64,000 nucleotides of DNA from the NCBI GenBank assembly GCA_023954375.1, contig JAMLIC010000042.1:1-64000 (forward strand), read 5' to 3'. The translations under genes were made by a program, and so were the position numbers. Below, piece by piece: positions 27,994 to 35,839 of this stretch. Under the pieces are notes generated by a model, which saw only the letters and a program-made list of their open reading frames with translations, had not been told where the DNA came from and searched no databases. The DNA is from Planctomycetota bacterium (lineage in GTDB: Bacteria > Planctomycetota > J058). How positions within the stretch are numbered: position 1 is the first letter of the stretch; each line of letters begins with the position of its first letter.

Positions 27994-28503
27994 TCAGGGG
28001 CGGGGCGAGCGCTCGGTGCGCAGCTCCTGCCGCTCCTCGCCACGCCGGACCACGAGCAGGGCGCGCCGCTCCTGGCCGTCGACCTCGACGCCGAGCTGCA
28101 CGACCTCGTAGCCGTCGAGGTCGTCCCCGACCATCACCGTGCGCTGCTGCCCGCCGCTCGTCGAGGCCACGATCGCCGTGCTCCGGCCGGGGTCGGCGCG
28201 GTCCTCGGAGACGAGGAGCAGGCGGAAGCGGGCGCGGAGGGCCCCCTCGTCGACCGGGGGCGGCGGGGTGGCGGCCGTCGAAGCCGGCTGCGGCCTCGAC
28301 GGGTCGAGCGCCGCGCCGATCTCGCGCGACGGGTCGCCCGTCGCCGCCCGGCCGCTCGCCTCCACGGCCAGCTCGCGCGGGAGCGGTCCCCCGAGGTCGG
28401 TCGCCGGGCGGCGCCGGACCGCGTGCTGCACGAGGAACACGATCGCCGAGAGGAGCGCGAGGTTCAGGAGGACGAGCGCGACGCGCGCGCGCAGGCTGCC
28501 CAC
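27994..28503 (-). CDS. Single-pass membrane protein, possibly GspC/PilP-like
   Basis: A 169-residue protein from a GTG with GAGGGAAC just upstream. One membrane helix (VALVLLNLALLSAIVFLV, about 8-27), a Pro/Ala linker, then a compact beta domain (RFRLLLVSEDR, MVGDDLDGYEVVQLGVEVD, RALLVVRRGEERQEL). The order of a GD turn, a YxVxxxG strand and a final strand ending in L recalls the periplasmic homology region of type II secretion GspC, but no other secretion genes are here. It precedes the TIGR03790-like gene by 15 bp and is likely co-transcribed. Confidence 0.6.
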   Translation of the reverse strand: MGSLRARVALVLLNLALLSAIVFLVQHAVRRRPATDLGGPLPRELAVEASGRAATGDPSREIGAALDPSRPQPASTAATPPPPVDEGALRARFRLLLVSEDRADPGRSTAIVASTSGGQQRTVMVGDDLDGYEVVQLGVEVDGQERRALLVVRRGEERQELRTERSPRP

Positions 28504-28762
28504 GGTTCCCTCGCTCCGGCCCCCACGATGTCCAGGGCGGCCCGCCCCCGGAAGAACGCCCGGGGAGGCGTCCGGTTCAGTCCCGGGTCGTCGCATAGCA
28601 ACCGGCCGCCCACCCCGCGACGTGACGTTAGCCCCGCGCCGGCGCGCGCGCACGCGCCGGGGGCCGGGGACGCCGGTGACCCTCGAGGCCCCTGCCTGCT
28701 CGGGGGTTGAGACGTCCCCGGCCGATGTGTCAGGGTCGCGCCCGCCGGGGCACTCACGGGGT
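28504..28762. promoter_or_regulatory. Divergent intergenic region with an 11-bp inverted repeat
   Basis: This region separates the GspC-like gene and the ECF sigma gene. GGCCGGGGACG (28662-28672) and CGTCCCCGGCC (28713-28723) are perfect inverted copies 40 bp apart. They end about 40 bp before the sigma factor GTG, a position suited to an operator or a leader hairpin. No promoter match convinced me. Confidence 0.4.
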
Positions 28763-29350
28763 GTGACGGCCCTGACCCTCCCCTCCCTGACGGCGCCCTG
28801 CGAGGCCCGCCTGACCGACCTGCGCGACGCCGAAGCCTTCCGGGCCGCCGCCCTCGAGCACCGGCGGGCGCTGTGGCGCGTGGCGACGCGCCTCCTCGGG
28901 ACCGAGGACGGCGCCGAGGACGTGGTGCAGGAGGCCCTCACGCGCGCGTTCGCCGGGCGCGACCGCTTCCGCGGCGACGCGCGGCCGTTCACCTGGCTCT
29001 GCGGGGTGCTCGTCAACGTGTGCCGGGGCGAGCTCCGGCGCCGGCGCGTGCGCCGCTGGCTGAGCCTGAGCCGGGTCGTGCAGCCCGGCGCCGCCGAGGC
29101 GGCGCCCGAGCCGGCGGCGCCGCCGACGCCGGACGCGCTCGAGCGCGCGGAGCGGCGCGAGGCGCTGCGCGCGGCCATGGCCCGGCTGCCCGGGGGGCAG
29201 CGCGCGGCGCTGGTGCTCGTGGCCCAGGAGGGGCTCACGGCGCAGGAGGCCGCGGCGGCGCTGAACACGACCGAGGCCGCCGTGTGGCAGGCCGTGTCGC
29301 GCGCGCGGCGCGCCCTGCGCGACGCGCTCGCCGGTCAGGAGGGACGATGA
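28763..29350 (+). CDS. ECF-type RNA polymerase sigma factor
   Basis: A 195-residue sigma-70 family ECF factor. Region 2 is seen in HRRALWRVATRLLGTEDGAEDVVQEALTRAF and FTWLCGVLVNVCRGELRRRR; region 4 in RLPGGQRAALVLVAQEGLTAQEAAAALNTTEAAVWQAVSRARRAL, separated by a Pro/Ala linker. The start is uncertain: the GTG at 28763 has no strong Shine-Dalgarno. The stop overlaps the downstream anti-sigma start (ATGA), the standard coupling of sigma and its antagonist. Confidence 0.88.
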   Translation: MTALTLPSLTAPCEARLTDLRDAEAFRAAALEHRRALWRVATRLLGTEDGAEDVVQEALTRAFAGRDRFRGDARPFTWLCGVLVNVCRGELRRRRVRRWLSLSRVVQPGAAEAAPEPAAPPTPDALERAERREALRAAMARLPGGQRAALVLVAQEGLTAQEAAAALNTTEAAVWQAVSRARRALRDALAGQEGR

Positions 29351-29811
29351 GCGCGGCCTGCCGCCGCTTCGACGACGACCTGGCCGCCTGGCGCGCCGGG
29401 GAGCTACCGCCGGCCAGCCGTCAGGCGCACGACGCGCACCTGGCGGCCTGCGCCGCCTGCACGCGCCTGCTCGCCCGCGACGCGGCGCTCGATGCCGCGC
29501 TCGATGCCGCGCTCGATGACGACCTCGTGGACGAGCGCGGATCCGACGAGCGCCTGGCCGGCGCGATCGAGCGGCTCGGCCGGCGGCCCGCGCCCGGGCG
29601 CGAGCTCCCCTGGGCCTGGGTGACGCTGCTCGGCGCCGGGGCCGCCGCGGCGGCCGCGTCCGACCTGCTGCGCGGCGGGCCGCCCCCTGCGCCGGCGCGC
29701 CGCGAGCCCTGGCGCTACCAGGCGCCCCTCGCGCCCGACGAGCGGCCGCCCGAGGGCCTGGTCGACCCGCGCGGCGACGCCCGCGGCGCCGCCTGCCTGC
29801 ACGGCCTGTGA
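29347..29811 (+). CDS. Zinc-finger anti-sigma factor
   Basis: A 154-residue protein overlapping the sigma stop by four bases. The N-terminal zinc-binding anti-sigma motif HxxxCxxC is in DAHLAACAACTRLL. A 12-bp tandem repeat (29486-29520) then encodes ALDAALDAALDD. One hydrophobic helix (WVTLLGAGAAAAAASDLL) makes it membrane-bound, with a short C-terminal outer segment. It should sequester the ECF sigma factor until an envelope signal arrives. Confidence 0.82.
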   Translation: MSAACRRFDDDLAAWRAGELPPASRQAHDAHLAACAACTRLLARDAALDAALDAALDDDLVDERGSDERLAGAIERLGRRPAPGRELPWAWVTLLGAGAAAAAASDLLRGGPPPAPARREPWRYQAPLAPDERPPEGLVDPRGDARGAACLHGL

Positions 29812-29848
29812 ACGCACGACGACCGGGGACCCGAGCGGAGCGACGCCG

Positions 29849-31723
29849 ATGACGAACCCCTCACCGCATCTCCCTCGCCGCCTGCTGGTGGCGGCCGGGC
29901 TCCTGGCCACGGGCCTCGCCCTGGTCCGCGACCGCGACCTGGCAGCCCTGCCCGCCCTCGCGCGCGCGGTCAGGACCCACGAGTCGCCTGCCGTCGACCC
30001 GGCGCCGGTCGACACCCCAACGCAGCGGCTGCGGGCGGCGCTCCAGGCGCACCAGCCGGCCGAGCAGGCCTTCTCCGAGGCCTTCGAGGGCTGGCTGGCC
30101 GAGCAGCCGGTCGACGAGGCCGTGACCGGACCCGGGCACCCGAGCTGGGCGCCGTACTGGACCCTCCGCGATGCCGTCGCGCCGGCCTACGCCGCGTCCC
30201 TCGAGCGCCTGGCGGCCGACGCCATGGCGCTGGCCGCCGAGGAGCCCGACAACGGGGTGTTCGAGGTCGTCGCGGGGCTGGCCGACGTGGTGCGCGCCAC
30301 CTCCCCCGGGCCCATGGACGCGCTCGATGACACGGTTGCGCAGGCCGACGAGGAGCTCGTGGCCTCGTGGCTGCGCCTGGACGATCCGGCGCTGCTGGCG
30401 CGGGGCCTGGCGCGCCTCGACGCCGGCCTGGGCCGGTCGGCGTTCACCCTCCGCAACCAGGAGCTGCTGGCCGCCCGGCTCGACCCGCTCGAGGGCACGC
30501 CGGTGCGCCGCCTCGTCCAGCACCTGGGCATCGCCTACCAGGTGGAGCTGCCGGAGCTCATGTTCCTGCGCGCCGGCGCGCGCCACCTGGTGAGGCTCGC
30601 CCGCGCCGAGCGGCTCGCCGGGCGGCCCGGCGAGCCGCACCTGGGCCGCGCCCGCAGGCTGGCCCTGCGGCAGGGCGGCGAGGCCACGTTCCTCATCGAG
30701 CTGCTGGTGGCGCAGGCCACGCTGCGCGAGGTCGACGAGGGCTGGCACGACGACGCCGCGGCGCGCGGCGACGTGGCGCAGGCGCGCGCCGCCGCGGCCG
30801 AGCAGCAGGCCGTGCTCCAGCGGCGAGAGCGCGCCCGCCGCCTCAGCGAGGTGCTGAACTTCGAGCGGCTGGGCGAGATCGACGCCATGCTCATGCCGGT
30901 GGGGGGCTGGGACCACCGCTCCGGCTTCGACCCGGCCCTCGGGCGCGCCGCCGACCACGCCGTCCTCGAGTCGCTCGTGCTCCTGGCCCTCCTGCTCCTC
31001 GGCGGGCTCGGCCTGGGGGTCGCCTGGCTGCAGGCGCGGCGGGGGGGCGCGGCCCACGGGGCGGCCGCCGGCTGGACGCTGGGCGACGCCCTGGCCGTGG
31101 CCCTGCCGAGCTTCGGCGCCGTGGCGGTGTTCACGCTCCTGCACACGCGGCTGCACCCGGCCCGCGGCCTGGGCCTCGGCGCCGCCGGCGGCCTGCAGGT
31201 GGCCCTCCTGCAGGCCGCCGCGCTGGTGTTCATCGCCGGCTACCTGTTCGCCTGGCTGCTGCGCGCCCGCTGCCTGGCCAGGCACGGCCTCGAGCTGGCC
31301 CGACCCACCCTGGCCCGCGCCGGGCTGTGGCTCGCGCTGGGCGGCGCGCACGTGGCGCTCCTGTGGGTCACGGCCAGGGAGCAGGAGCTCCTGCCGCTCG
31401 CGGGCGCGCTCCTCCTCGCCGGCGTCGCCGCGGCCTGGCGCGGGGGGGCCTTCGGGCGGGCCAGCGCCGATCCGGCCGTCGCCGCCGCCGTCCGGGGCTA
31501 CGAGGGGCGCGTGGGGCTGGCCACGCTCGGCCTGGCGCTGGCGCTCGTGGCCGCCGTCGAGTGCGTGCTGGTGGCGCCGCGGCGGGACCGCCTGGTGCGC
31601 GCATACGAGGCCCAGGCGCGCCACCTGATCGAGCACGAGGCCGAGCTGTGGGGCGGCCCCGACGACCCGCCCCAGCGGCACCTGCGCCAGCTGCTCGAGG
31701 ACTCGCCGGACGCGCCCGGCTAA
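29849..31723 (+). CDS. Multi-pass membrane protein of the sigma operon
   Basis: A 624-residue protein 37 bp after the anti-sigma gene. A signal-anchor (LLVAAGLLATGLALV) precedes about 330 residues of helical, charged extracytoplasmic sequence. Around six to seven membrane helices follow (ESLVLLALLLLGGLGLGVAWL, FGAVAVFTLLHTRL, AAALVFIAGYLFAWLL, GLWLALGGAHVALLWV, GLATLGLALALVAAVECVLV), then a short tail. No family recognised. Position suggests it is either the envelope sensor for, or a target of, the sigma/anti-sigma pair. Its stop overlaps the convergent YkgJ-like stop. Confidence 0.7.
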   Translation: MTNPSPHLPRRLLVAAGLLATGLALVRDRDLAALPALARAVRTHESPAVDPAPVDTPTQRLRAALQAHQPAEQAFSEAFEGWLAEQPVDEAVTGPGHPSWAPYWTLRDAVAPAYAASLERLAADAMALAAEEPDNGVFEVVAGLADVVRATSPGPMDALDDTVAQADEELVASWLRLDDPALLARGLARLDAGLGRSAFTLRNQELLAARLDPLEGTPVRRLVQHLGIAYQVELPELMFLRAGARHLVRLARAERLAGRPGEPHLGRARRLALRQGGEATFLIELLVAQATLREVDEGWHDDAAARGDVAQARAAAAEQQAVLQRRERARRLSEVLNFERLGEIDAMLMPVGGWDHRSGFDPALGRAADHAVLESLVLLALLLLGGLGLGVAWLQARRGGAAHGAAAGWTLGDALAVALPSFGAVAVFTLLHTRLHPARGLGLGAAGGLQVALLQAAALVFIAGYLFAWLLRARCLARHGLELARPTLARAGLWLALGGAHVALLWVTAREQELLPLAGALLLAGVAAAWRGGAFGRASADPAVAAAVRGYEGRVGLATLGLALALVAAVECVLVAPRRDRLVRAYEAQARHLIEHEAELWGGPDDPPQRHLRQLLEDSPDAPG

Positions 31724-32091
31724 CGCAGGGCGGTGCGCCCGCGGAAGTGGCGGTCGAGGTGCGCGCCCGCGTCGCTGGCGGCGAGCCGGGCGCGCGCCTC
31801 GGCCACGACCGCCAGCGCCTCGTCGAGGTCCACCTCGCCCTCGGCGAGCGCGGCCTGGAGCAGGCACGTGTAGCGCCGGCAGCTCGCCGGGCGCGCGGCG
31901 TAGATCGAGCAGCGCGTGCCCTCGAGCGCCGCGCACGGCTGGGGGAGGCCGGCGGGCGTCGCCGGCAGCCCGAGCCCGGCCAGCGGCGCGACCTCGTCGG
32001 GCGCGAGCGGCGCGCGGGCGAAGAGGGTCCCGTCGCAGCACAGACCGCAGCGCTGGCACAGCTCGGAGGCGGGGGTCGTCACGGCGCCCAT
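31720..32091 (-). CDS. YkgJ-type cysteine-cluster protein
   Basis: A 123-residue protein with the N-terminal CxxCxxCC signature (CQRCGLCCDG) and later cysteines in CAALEGTRCSIY and RPASCRRYTC. Members of this family (UPF0153/YkgJ) bind zinc or iron through the cluster; biochemical role is unsettled. I place the start at ATG 32091 because it gives the usual length; no clear ribosome site precedes it. The stop shares bases with the convergent stop of the membrane protein. Confidence 0.82.
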   Translation of the reverse strand: MGAVTTPASELCQRCGLCCDGTLFARAPLAPDEVAPLAGLGLPATPAGLPQPCAALEGTRCSIYAARPASCRRYTCLLQAALAEGEVDLDEALAVVAEARARLAASDAGAHLDRHFRGRTALR

Positions 32092-32197
32092 CAGAACCGA
32101 AATCGGGAACCCTGTTCGCAGCTGGACCGAACGCCCTCCGTAACCCACGGCAGCACAGCACGAGAAGACCGGCCTGAGGCTTGCGAGGGGAAGGACC

Positions 32198-33064
32198 ATG
32201 GTCCAGAAGCGCAACCATCGTGTCGCGGCCGCCAGGACCCGGGCCCGGGTCGCGGGGCGTGACGTGCCCGTGGTGAACCTCTCGCTCGGCGGGGCCTGCC
32301 TGGCGCTCGAAGGGCCCCTGCCGGCCGACGCGGAGGTCGAGCTCGAGCTCGAGCACCCGCACCTCCCCGAGCGGACCGCCCTCCGCGGCGAGGTCGTGTG
32401 GTCGCGCGCGCCGCAGGCGGGCGTGCGCTTCGTCGGGCTCGAGGCCGCGCAGCGCACGCACCTGCGCCGCTGCATGCTCGCGGAGTACGGCCACGGCGTG
32501 TGGGCGTCGCCGTCGGCGGAGCGGCCCGTGGGCTACGTCGCGCCGATCGGCCCCGGGCGCTGGGGACTCTTCGACCAGGCCGTGCGCCAGGTGGGCGAGC
32601 TGCGCCGCGACGGCGCCATGCTCGTCCTCCAGGCCGACGGGCAGGGGTCGCTCACCGTGCCCGGCGTGCCCGAGGCGGCCATGCGCTGCTTCGGGCTCCC
32701 GCGGCACCCGCGCCTGCACCCGCCGCTCGAGCTCGACCCGCCGGCGCCGGCCCCGGCGGCGCCGTCGGACGCGCCGAGCCTCTCGGGCAGCGCCGTCCTC
32801 GACGGCGCCCGCGTCGTGGGCTACGTGGCGCGCACCGGCGAGAGCTGGTCGTTCTTCGACGCCGCGCGCGAGCCGCTGGGCTTCATGACCGTCGGCCAGG
32901 ACGGCGCGTGGCGGGTGGTCGTCCTCGGCGACAACGAGGACGGCTCCCTCGACCTCCGGCGGGCCGGCTCCTACCCCGACGCGCTCGCCGCCGCGTTCGC
33001 CCTCACCGAGCCGCCCGGCCTGCGCTCGACGGTGTTCCAGCCGACGCACCTCCTCGACGCCTGA
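32198..33064 (+). CDS. PilZ-domain c-di-GMP receptor with duplicated C-terminal repeats
   Basis: A 288-residue protein after a strong GGGGAAGGA site. Residues 5-95 form a PilZ domain: NLSLGGACLAL is the (D/N)xSxxG switch motif and an Arg-rich N-terminus (RNHRVAAARTRARV) supplies the RxxxR. Two repeats follow, VGYVAPIGPGRWGLFDQAV (about 109-127) and VGYVARTGESWSFFDAAR (about 207-224), each followed by a GELRRDG/GFMTVGQDG strand pair, so the C-terminus is an internal duplication of an unnamed beta unit. It probably converts c-di-GMP level to an output through that unit. The GGDEF enzyme at 51 kb could be one source. Confidence 0.85.
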   Translation: MVQKRNHRVAAARTRARVAGRDVPVVNLSLGGACLALEGPLPADAEVELELEHPHLPERTALRGEVVWSRAPQAGVRFVGLEAAQRTHLRRCMLAEYGHGVWASPSAERPVGYVAPIGPGRWGLFDQAVRQVGELRRDGAMLVLQADGQGSLTVPGVPEAAMRCFGLPRHPRLHPPLELDPPAPAPAAPSDAPSLSGSAVLDGARVVGYVARTGESWSFFDAAREPLGFMTVGQDGAWRVVVLGDNEDGSLDLRRAGSYPDALAAAFALTEPPGLRSTVFQPTHLLDA

Positions 33065-33071
33065 CGGAGGG

Positions 33072-35585
33072 TCACCGCCGCGGGCGGGCGCGCAGCTCCG
33101 CCACGGCCCGGCGGGCGGCCTCGGCGTCCGGCCCGCGCGGCTCCAGCGCCAGGAGGCGCTCCAGGTCCTCGAGCGCGCCGGCGACGTCGCCGAGCGCGGC
33201 CCGGACCTCGGCGCGGCAGGCGTGACCCTCGGCGCAGGTCGGCTCGAGCGCGAGGAGGCGGTCGAGGTCGGCGAGCGCCCCCGCGAGGTCACCCTGGCCG
33301 GCGCGCGCGTGGCCGCGCTCGTGGTGGGCCGGGCCGCTCCCCGGCTCCAGCGCGACCGCGCGGTCGAGGTCGGCCAGCGCGCCCGGCAGGTCGCCGAGGG
33401 CGCGACGCGCCCCCCCGCGCTCGAGGTGCACCTCGGCGCTCCCCGGGGCGAGCGCGACGGCCCGGTCCAGGTCGGCCAGGGCGCCGGCCCCGTCCCCCTC
33501 CCGCAGCCGCGCCTCGGCGCGGCCGAGGAGGGCGGGGACGAGGTCGGGGTCGAGCTCGAGCGCCCGCCCGTGGTCAGCCTGGGCGCCGCGGACGTCGCCG
33601 AGCGCCAGGCGCGCGTCCCCCCGGCTGACGTGGAGCGCGGGGAGCCGCGGGTCGAGCTCGAGCCCGCGCGTGAAGTCCTCGAGCGCGCCCGCGAGGTCGC
33701 CGAGGGCGGCGCGCGCGAGCCCGCGGTCGTTGCGGAGCGCGGCGACCGTCGGCGCGAGCTCGACGGCGCGGTCGCAGTCGTCGAGCGCGCCGCGCAGGTC
33801 GCCGAGCTCGCGGCGGATCACGCCGCGGGCGGTCCAGGCCCGCGCCTCGCCGGGGCCGAGCGCCAGGGCCTGGCGCGCGTCGGCGAGGGCGAGCGCGAGG
33901 TCCCCCGCGGCGCGGCGGGCCAGGGCGCGGCCGAGCCACGCGGCGGCGAGCCCGGGGTCGCGCTCCAGCGCGGCCGTGTGGTCCTCGATCGCCGCCGCCC
34001 ACTCGCCTCGCTCCTGGCGCAGGAGGCCGCGGTTCGTCCGGGCCAGGGCGGAGGTCGGGTCGAGGGACACGGCCACTTCGAGGTCGATGAGCGCGCCCGG
34101 GAGGTCCCCCAGCTCGCGCCGGGCGGCGCCCAGGTTCGAGCGGGCCAGGGCCGACGTCGGCGCGAGCGCGACGGCCCGCTCGAGGTCGGCGAGGGCCGCC
34201 TCGCCCTCCCCGAGCTTCAGGCGGGCGACGCCACGGTGCCCGAGCGCCGCGGCCAGGCCGGGGTCGAGGGCGACGGCACGCGTGTGCTCGGCGACGGCCC
34301 GGACGAGGTCGCCCGCCGCCTGCAGCTCGAGGCCGCGCGCGTCGTGAGCGAGCGCGGCGTCGGGCGACGGCGCCGCCCGAGGGGCGGGCGCGGGGGCCGC
34401 CGTCGGCGCGGGCGCCCGCGCGTCGCCGCGCCCACGTCCGCCAGGGCGCGCAGGGCGGGGCGGCTGCGGCGCGCGCGCCAGGAGCGACGCGCCGCTCGAC
34501 AGGGCCAGCAGCATGGCCACGGTCGCGCCGCCGACGACCCGCGCCGGATGCCGGCGCGCCGCGCGCACCGTGCGCTCGACCGGCCCGTACTCGTGCGCGG
34601 CCAGCGGCTCGCCGGCGAGCCAGGCGCGCAGGTCGGCGACGAACGCGGCTGCGTCCGGCAGGCGCGCCGCGCGGTCGCGCGCGAGCGCGCGGGCCGCGAG
34701 GCTGTGCAGCTCCGCGGGCAGGTCCGGCCGGCGGTCGCGCGGGAGGTCGACCTGCCCCTCGGCCGCGCGCCGCAGCTTCTCCAGCGCGGTCCCGCCGTCG
34801 TTGGCCGGGCGGCCGGTGAGGACCTCGACCAGGATCGCGCCGAGCGCCCAGACGTCGGCCCGCGCGTCGAGCGGCTCGCCGAGGGCCTGCTCGGGGGCCA
34901 TGTATGCGGGCGTGCCGAGGACCGAGCCGGTGGCCGTCAGGCCGCCCCAGCTCCGCGCCAGCGCGGGGTCGTCCAGGGCCAGGCCGCGCAGGAGGGCGTC
35001 GTCCTCGTCGTGGTCGAGCCGCCGGGCGAGGCCCCAGTCGACCACCATGACCTCGCCGAAGCGGCCGACCATGACGTTCTGCGGCTTGAGGTCGCGGTGG
35101 AGGACCCCGCGGCCGTGGGCGTAGGCCACGGCCTCGCCCACCCGGAGCAGCACCTCGAGGAGAGCGCGCGAGACGGGCGCCCGCTCGCGCTCGGCGTGGT
35201 GGGCGCGGAGCGCCGCGGCGAGCGACTCGCCCTGGATCAGGCGCATGAGCATGTAGGGGCGCCCGCGCGCGTCGGTGCCGGCCTCGTACACGGGCGGGAC
35301 CGCGGGGTGGTCGAGCCGCGCCGTGACCTCGGCCTCCCGGCGGAACCGGCGCGGCGCGTCCGGGTCGCCCGGGGCGTCGAGCAGGACCTTGAGCGCCGCC
35401 TCGCGCCCGAGGCGGTGGTCGCGCACGCGCAGGACGAGCCCCATGCCGCCCCGGCCGAGCTCCTCGAGCGGCTCGAGGACCACGCCCGCGTGCGGGGCGA
35501 AGTGCGGGTCGTGCAGCAGGGCGCGGCGGTAGGCGTCGGCGGCCGCGGCGCGGGCGGCCCGCAGGGGATCGGCGCCGGCGTGCAT
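33072..35585 (-). CDS. Ser/Thr protein kinase with twelve TPRs
   Basis: An 837-residue Hanks-type kinase: glycine loop GRGGMG (44-49), Lys66, HRDLKPQN (163-170), and DWG (183-185) in place of DFG. APE appears as YMAPEQA. The kinase ends near 340; a membrane helix lies about 355-378. After a Pro/Ala linker, residues about 425-835 are twelve near-perfect 34-residue TPRs (e.g. GDLPGALADLDRAVALEPGS). By the usual topology the TPR array is outside the cytoplasm, a ligand or protein sensor. DWG-type kinases are typical of planctomycetes. The repeated coding units give about 102-bp DNA periodicity. Confidence 0.9.
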   Translation of the reverse strand: MHAGADPLRAARAAAADAYRRALLHDPHFAPHAGVVLEPLEELGRGGMGLVLRVRDHRLGREAALKVLLDAPGDPDAPRRFRREAEVTARLDHPAVPPVYEAGTDARGRPYMLMRLIQGESLAAALRAHHAERERAPVSRALLEVLLRVGEAVAYAHGRGVLHRDLKPQNVMVGRFGEVMVVDWGLARRLDHDEDDALLRGLALDDPALARSWGGLTATGSVLGTPAYMAPEQALGEPLDARADVWALGAILVEVLTGRPANDGGTALEKLRRAAEGQVDLPRDRRPDLPAELHSLAARALARDRAARLPDAAAFVADLRAWLAGEPLAAHEYGPVERTVRAARRHPARVVGGATVAMLLALSSGASLLARAPQPPRPARPGGRGRGDARAPAPTAAPAPAPRAAPSPDAALAHDARGLELQAAGDLVRAVAEHTRAVALDPGLAAALGHRGVARLKLGEGEAALADLERAVALAPTSALARSNLGAARRELGDLPGALIDLEVAVSLDPTSALARTNRGLLRQERGEWAAAIEDHTAALERDPGLAAAWLGRALARRAAGDLALALADARQALALGPGEARAWTARGVIRRELGDLRGALDDCDRAVELAPTVAALRNDRGLARAALGDLAGALEDFTRGLELDPRLPALHVSRGDARLALGDVRGAQADHGRALELDPDLVPALLGRAEARLREGDGAGALADLDRAVALAPGSAEVHLERGGARRALGDLPGALADLDRAVALEPGSGPAHHERGHARAGQGDLAGALADLDRLLALEPTCAEGHACRAEVRAALGDVAGALEDLERLLALEPRGPDAEAARRAVAELRARPRR

Positions 35586-35839
35586 GACCCGTCCTTCCGG
35601 CGGGCGCCGCAGCGACGCGCGTGCCGTGACGTGGGGTCAGGCGGCGTCGTGCTCGAAGCGTCGCGCGGTCCGGGGGTGGACGTGACGCGGTCCGGGGGTG
35701 AACGCGTCCTGGCCACTCATGGGACACGAAGGCAACGAAGTCGACGGCGGGCACGAGGGAACGTGAGGACGAGACCTCCGCGTCCTTCGTGGACTCCGTT
35801 GCCTCCGTGTCCCATGTGAGGCCACACGGTCGGCCCTCG
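35586..35839. repeat. Long imperfect palindrome and 22-bp tandem repeat
   Basis: The intergenic region between the kinase and FAAL genes. GCGGTCCGGGGGTG occurs at 35665-35678 and 35687-35700 (22-bp period). A palindrome follows: CATGGGACACGAAGGCAACG (35718-35737) and its inverse at 35797-35816 pair at 19 of 20, continue inward with mismatches, and close with AGGACG (35766-35771)/CGTCCT (35781-35786). It would fold into one hairpin of roughly 100 nt. Confidence 0.75.

Noticed and set aside
33090..34330. Regular repeats of about 102 bp that could suggest a CRISPR or satellite array
   Set aside because: They are the coding units of twelve 34-residue TPRs in one continuous frame, with diverged sequence and no spacer pattern.
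33222..35819. An 865-codon plus-strand frame opposite the TPR kinase
   Set aside because: Antisense to a gene with unmistakable kinase and TPR motifs; its repetition only mirrors the TPR coding repeats.
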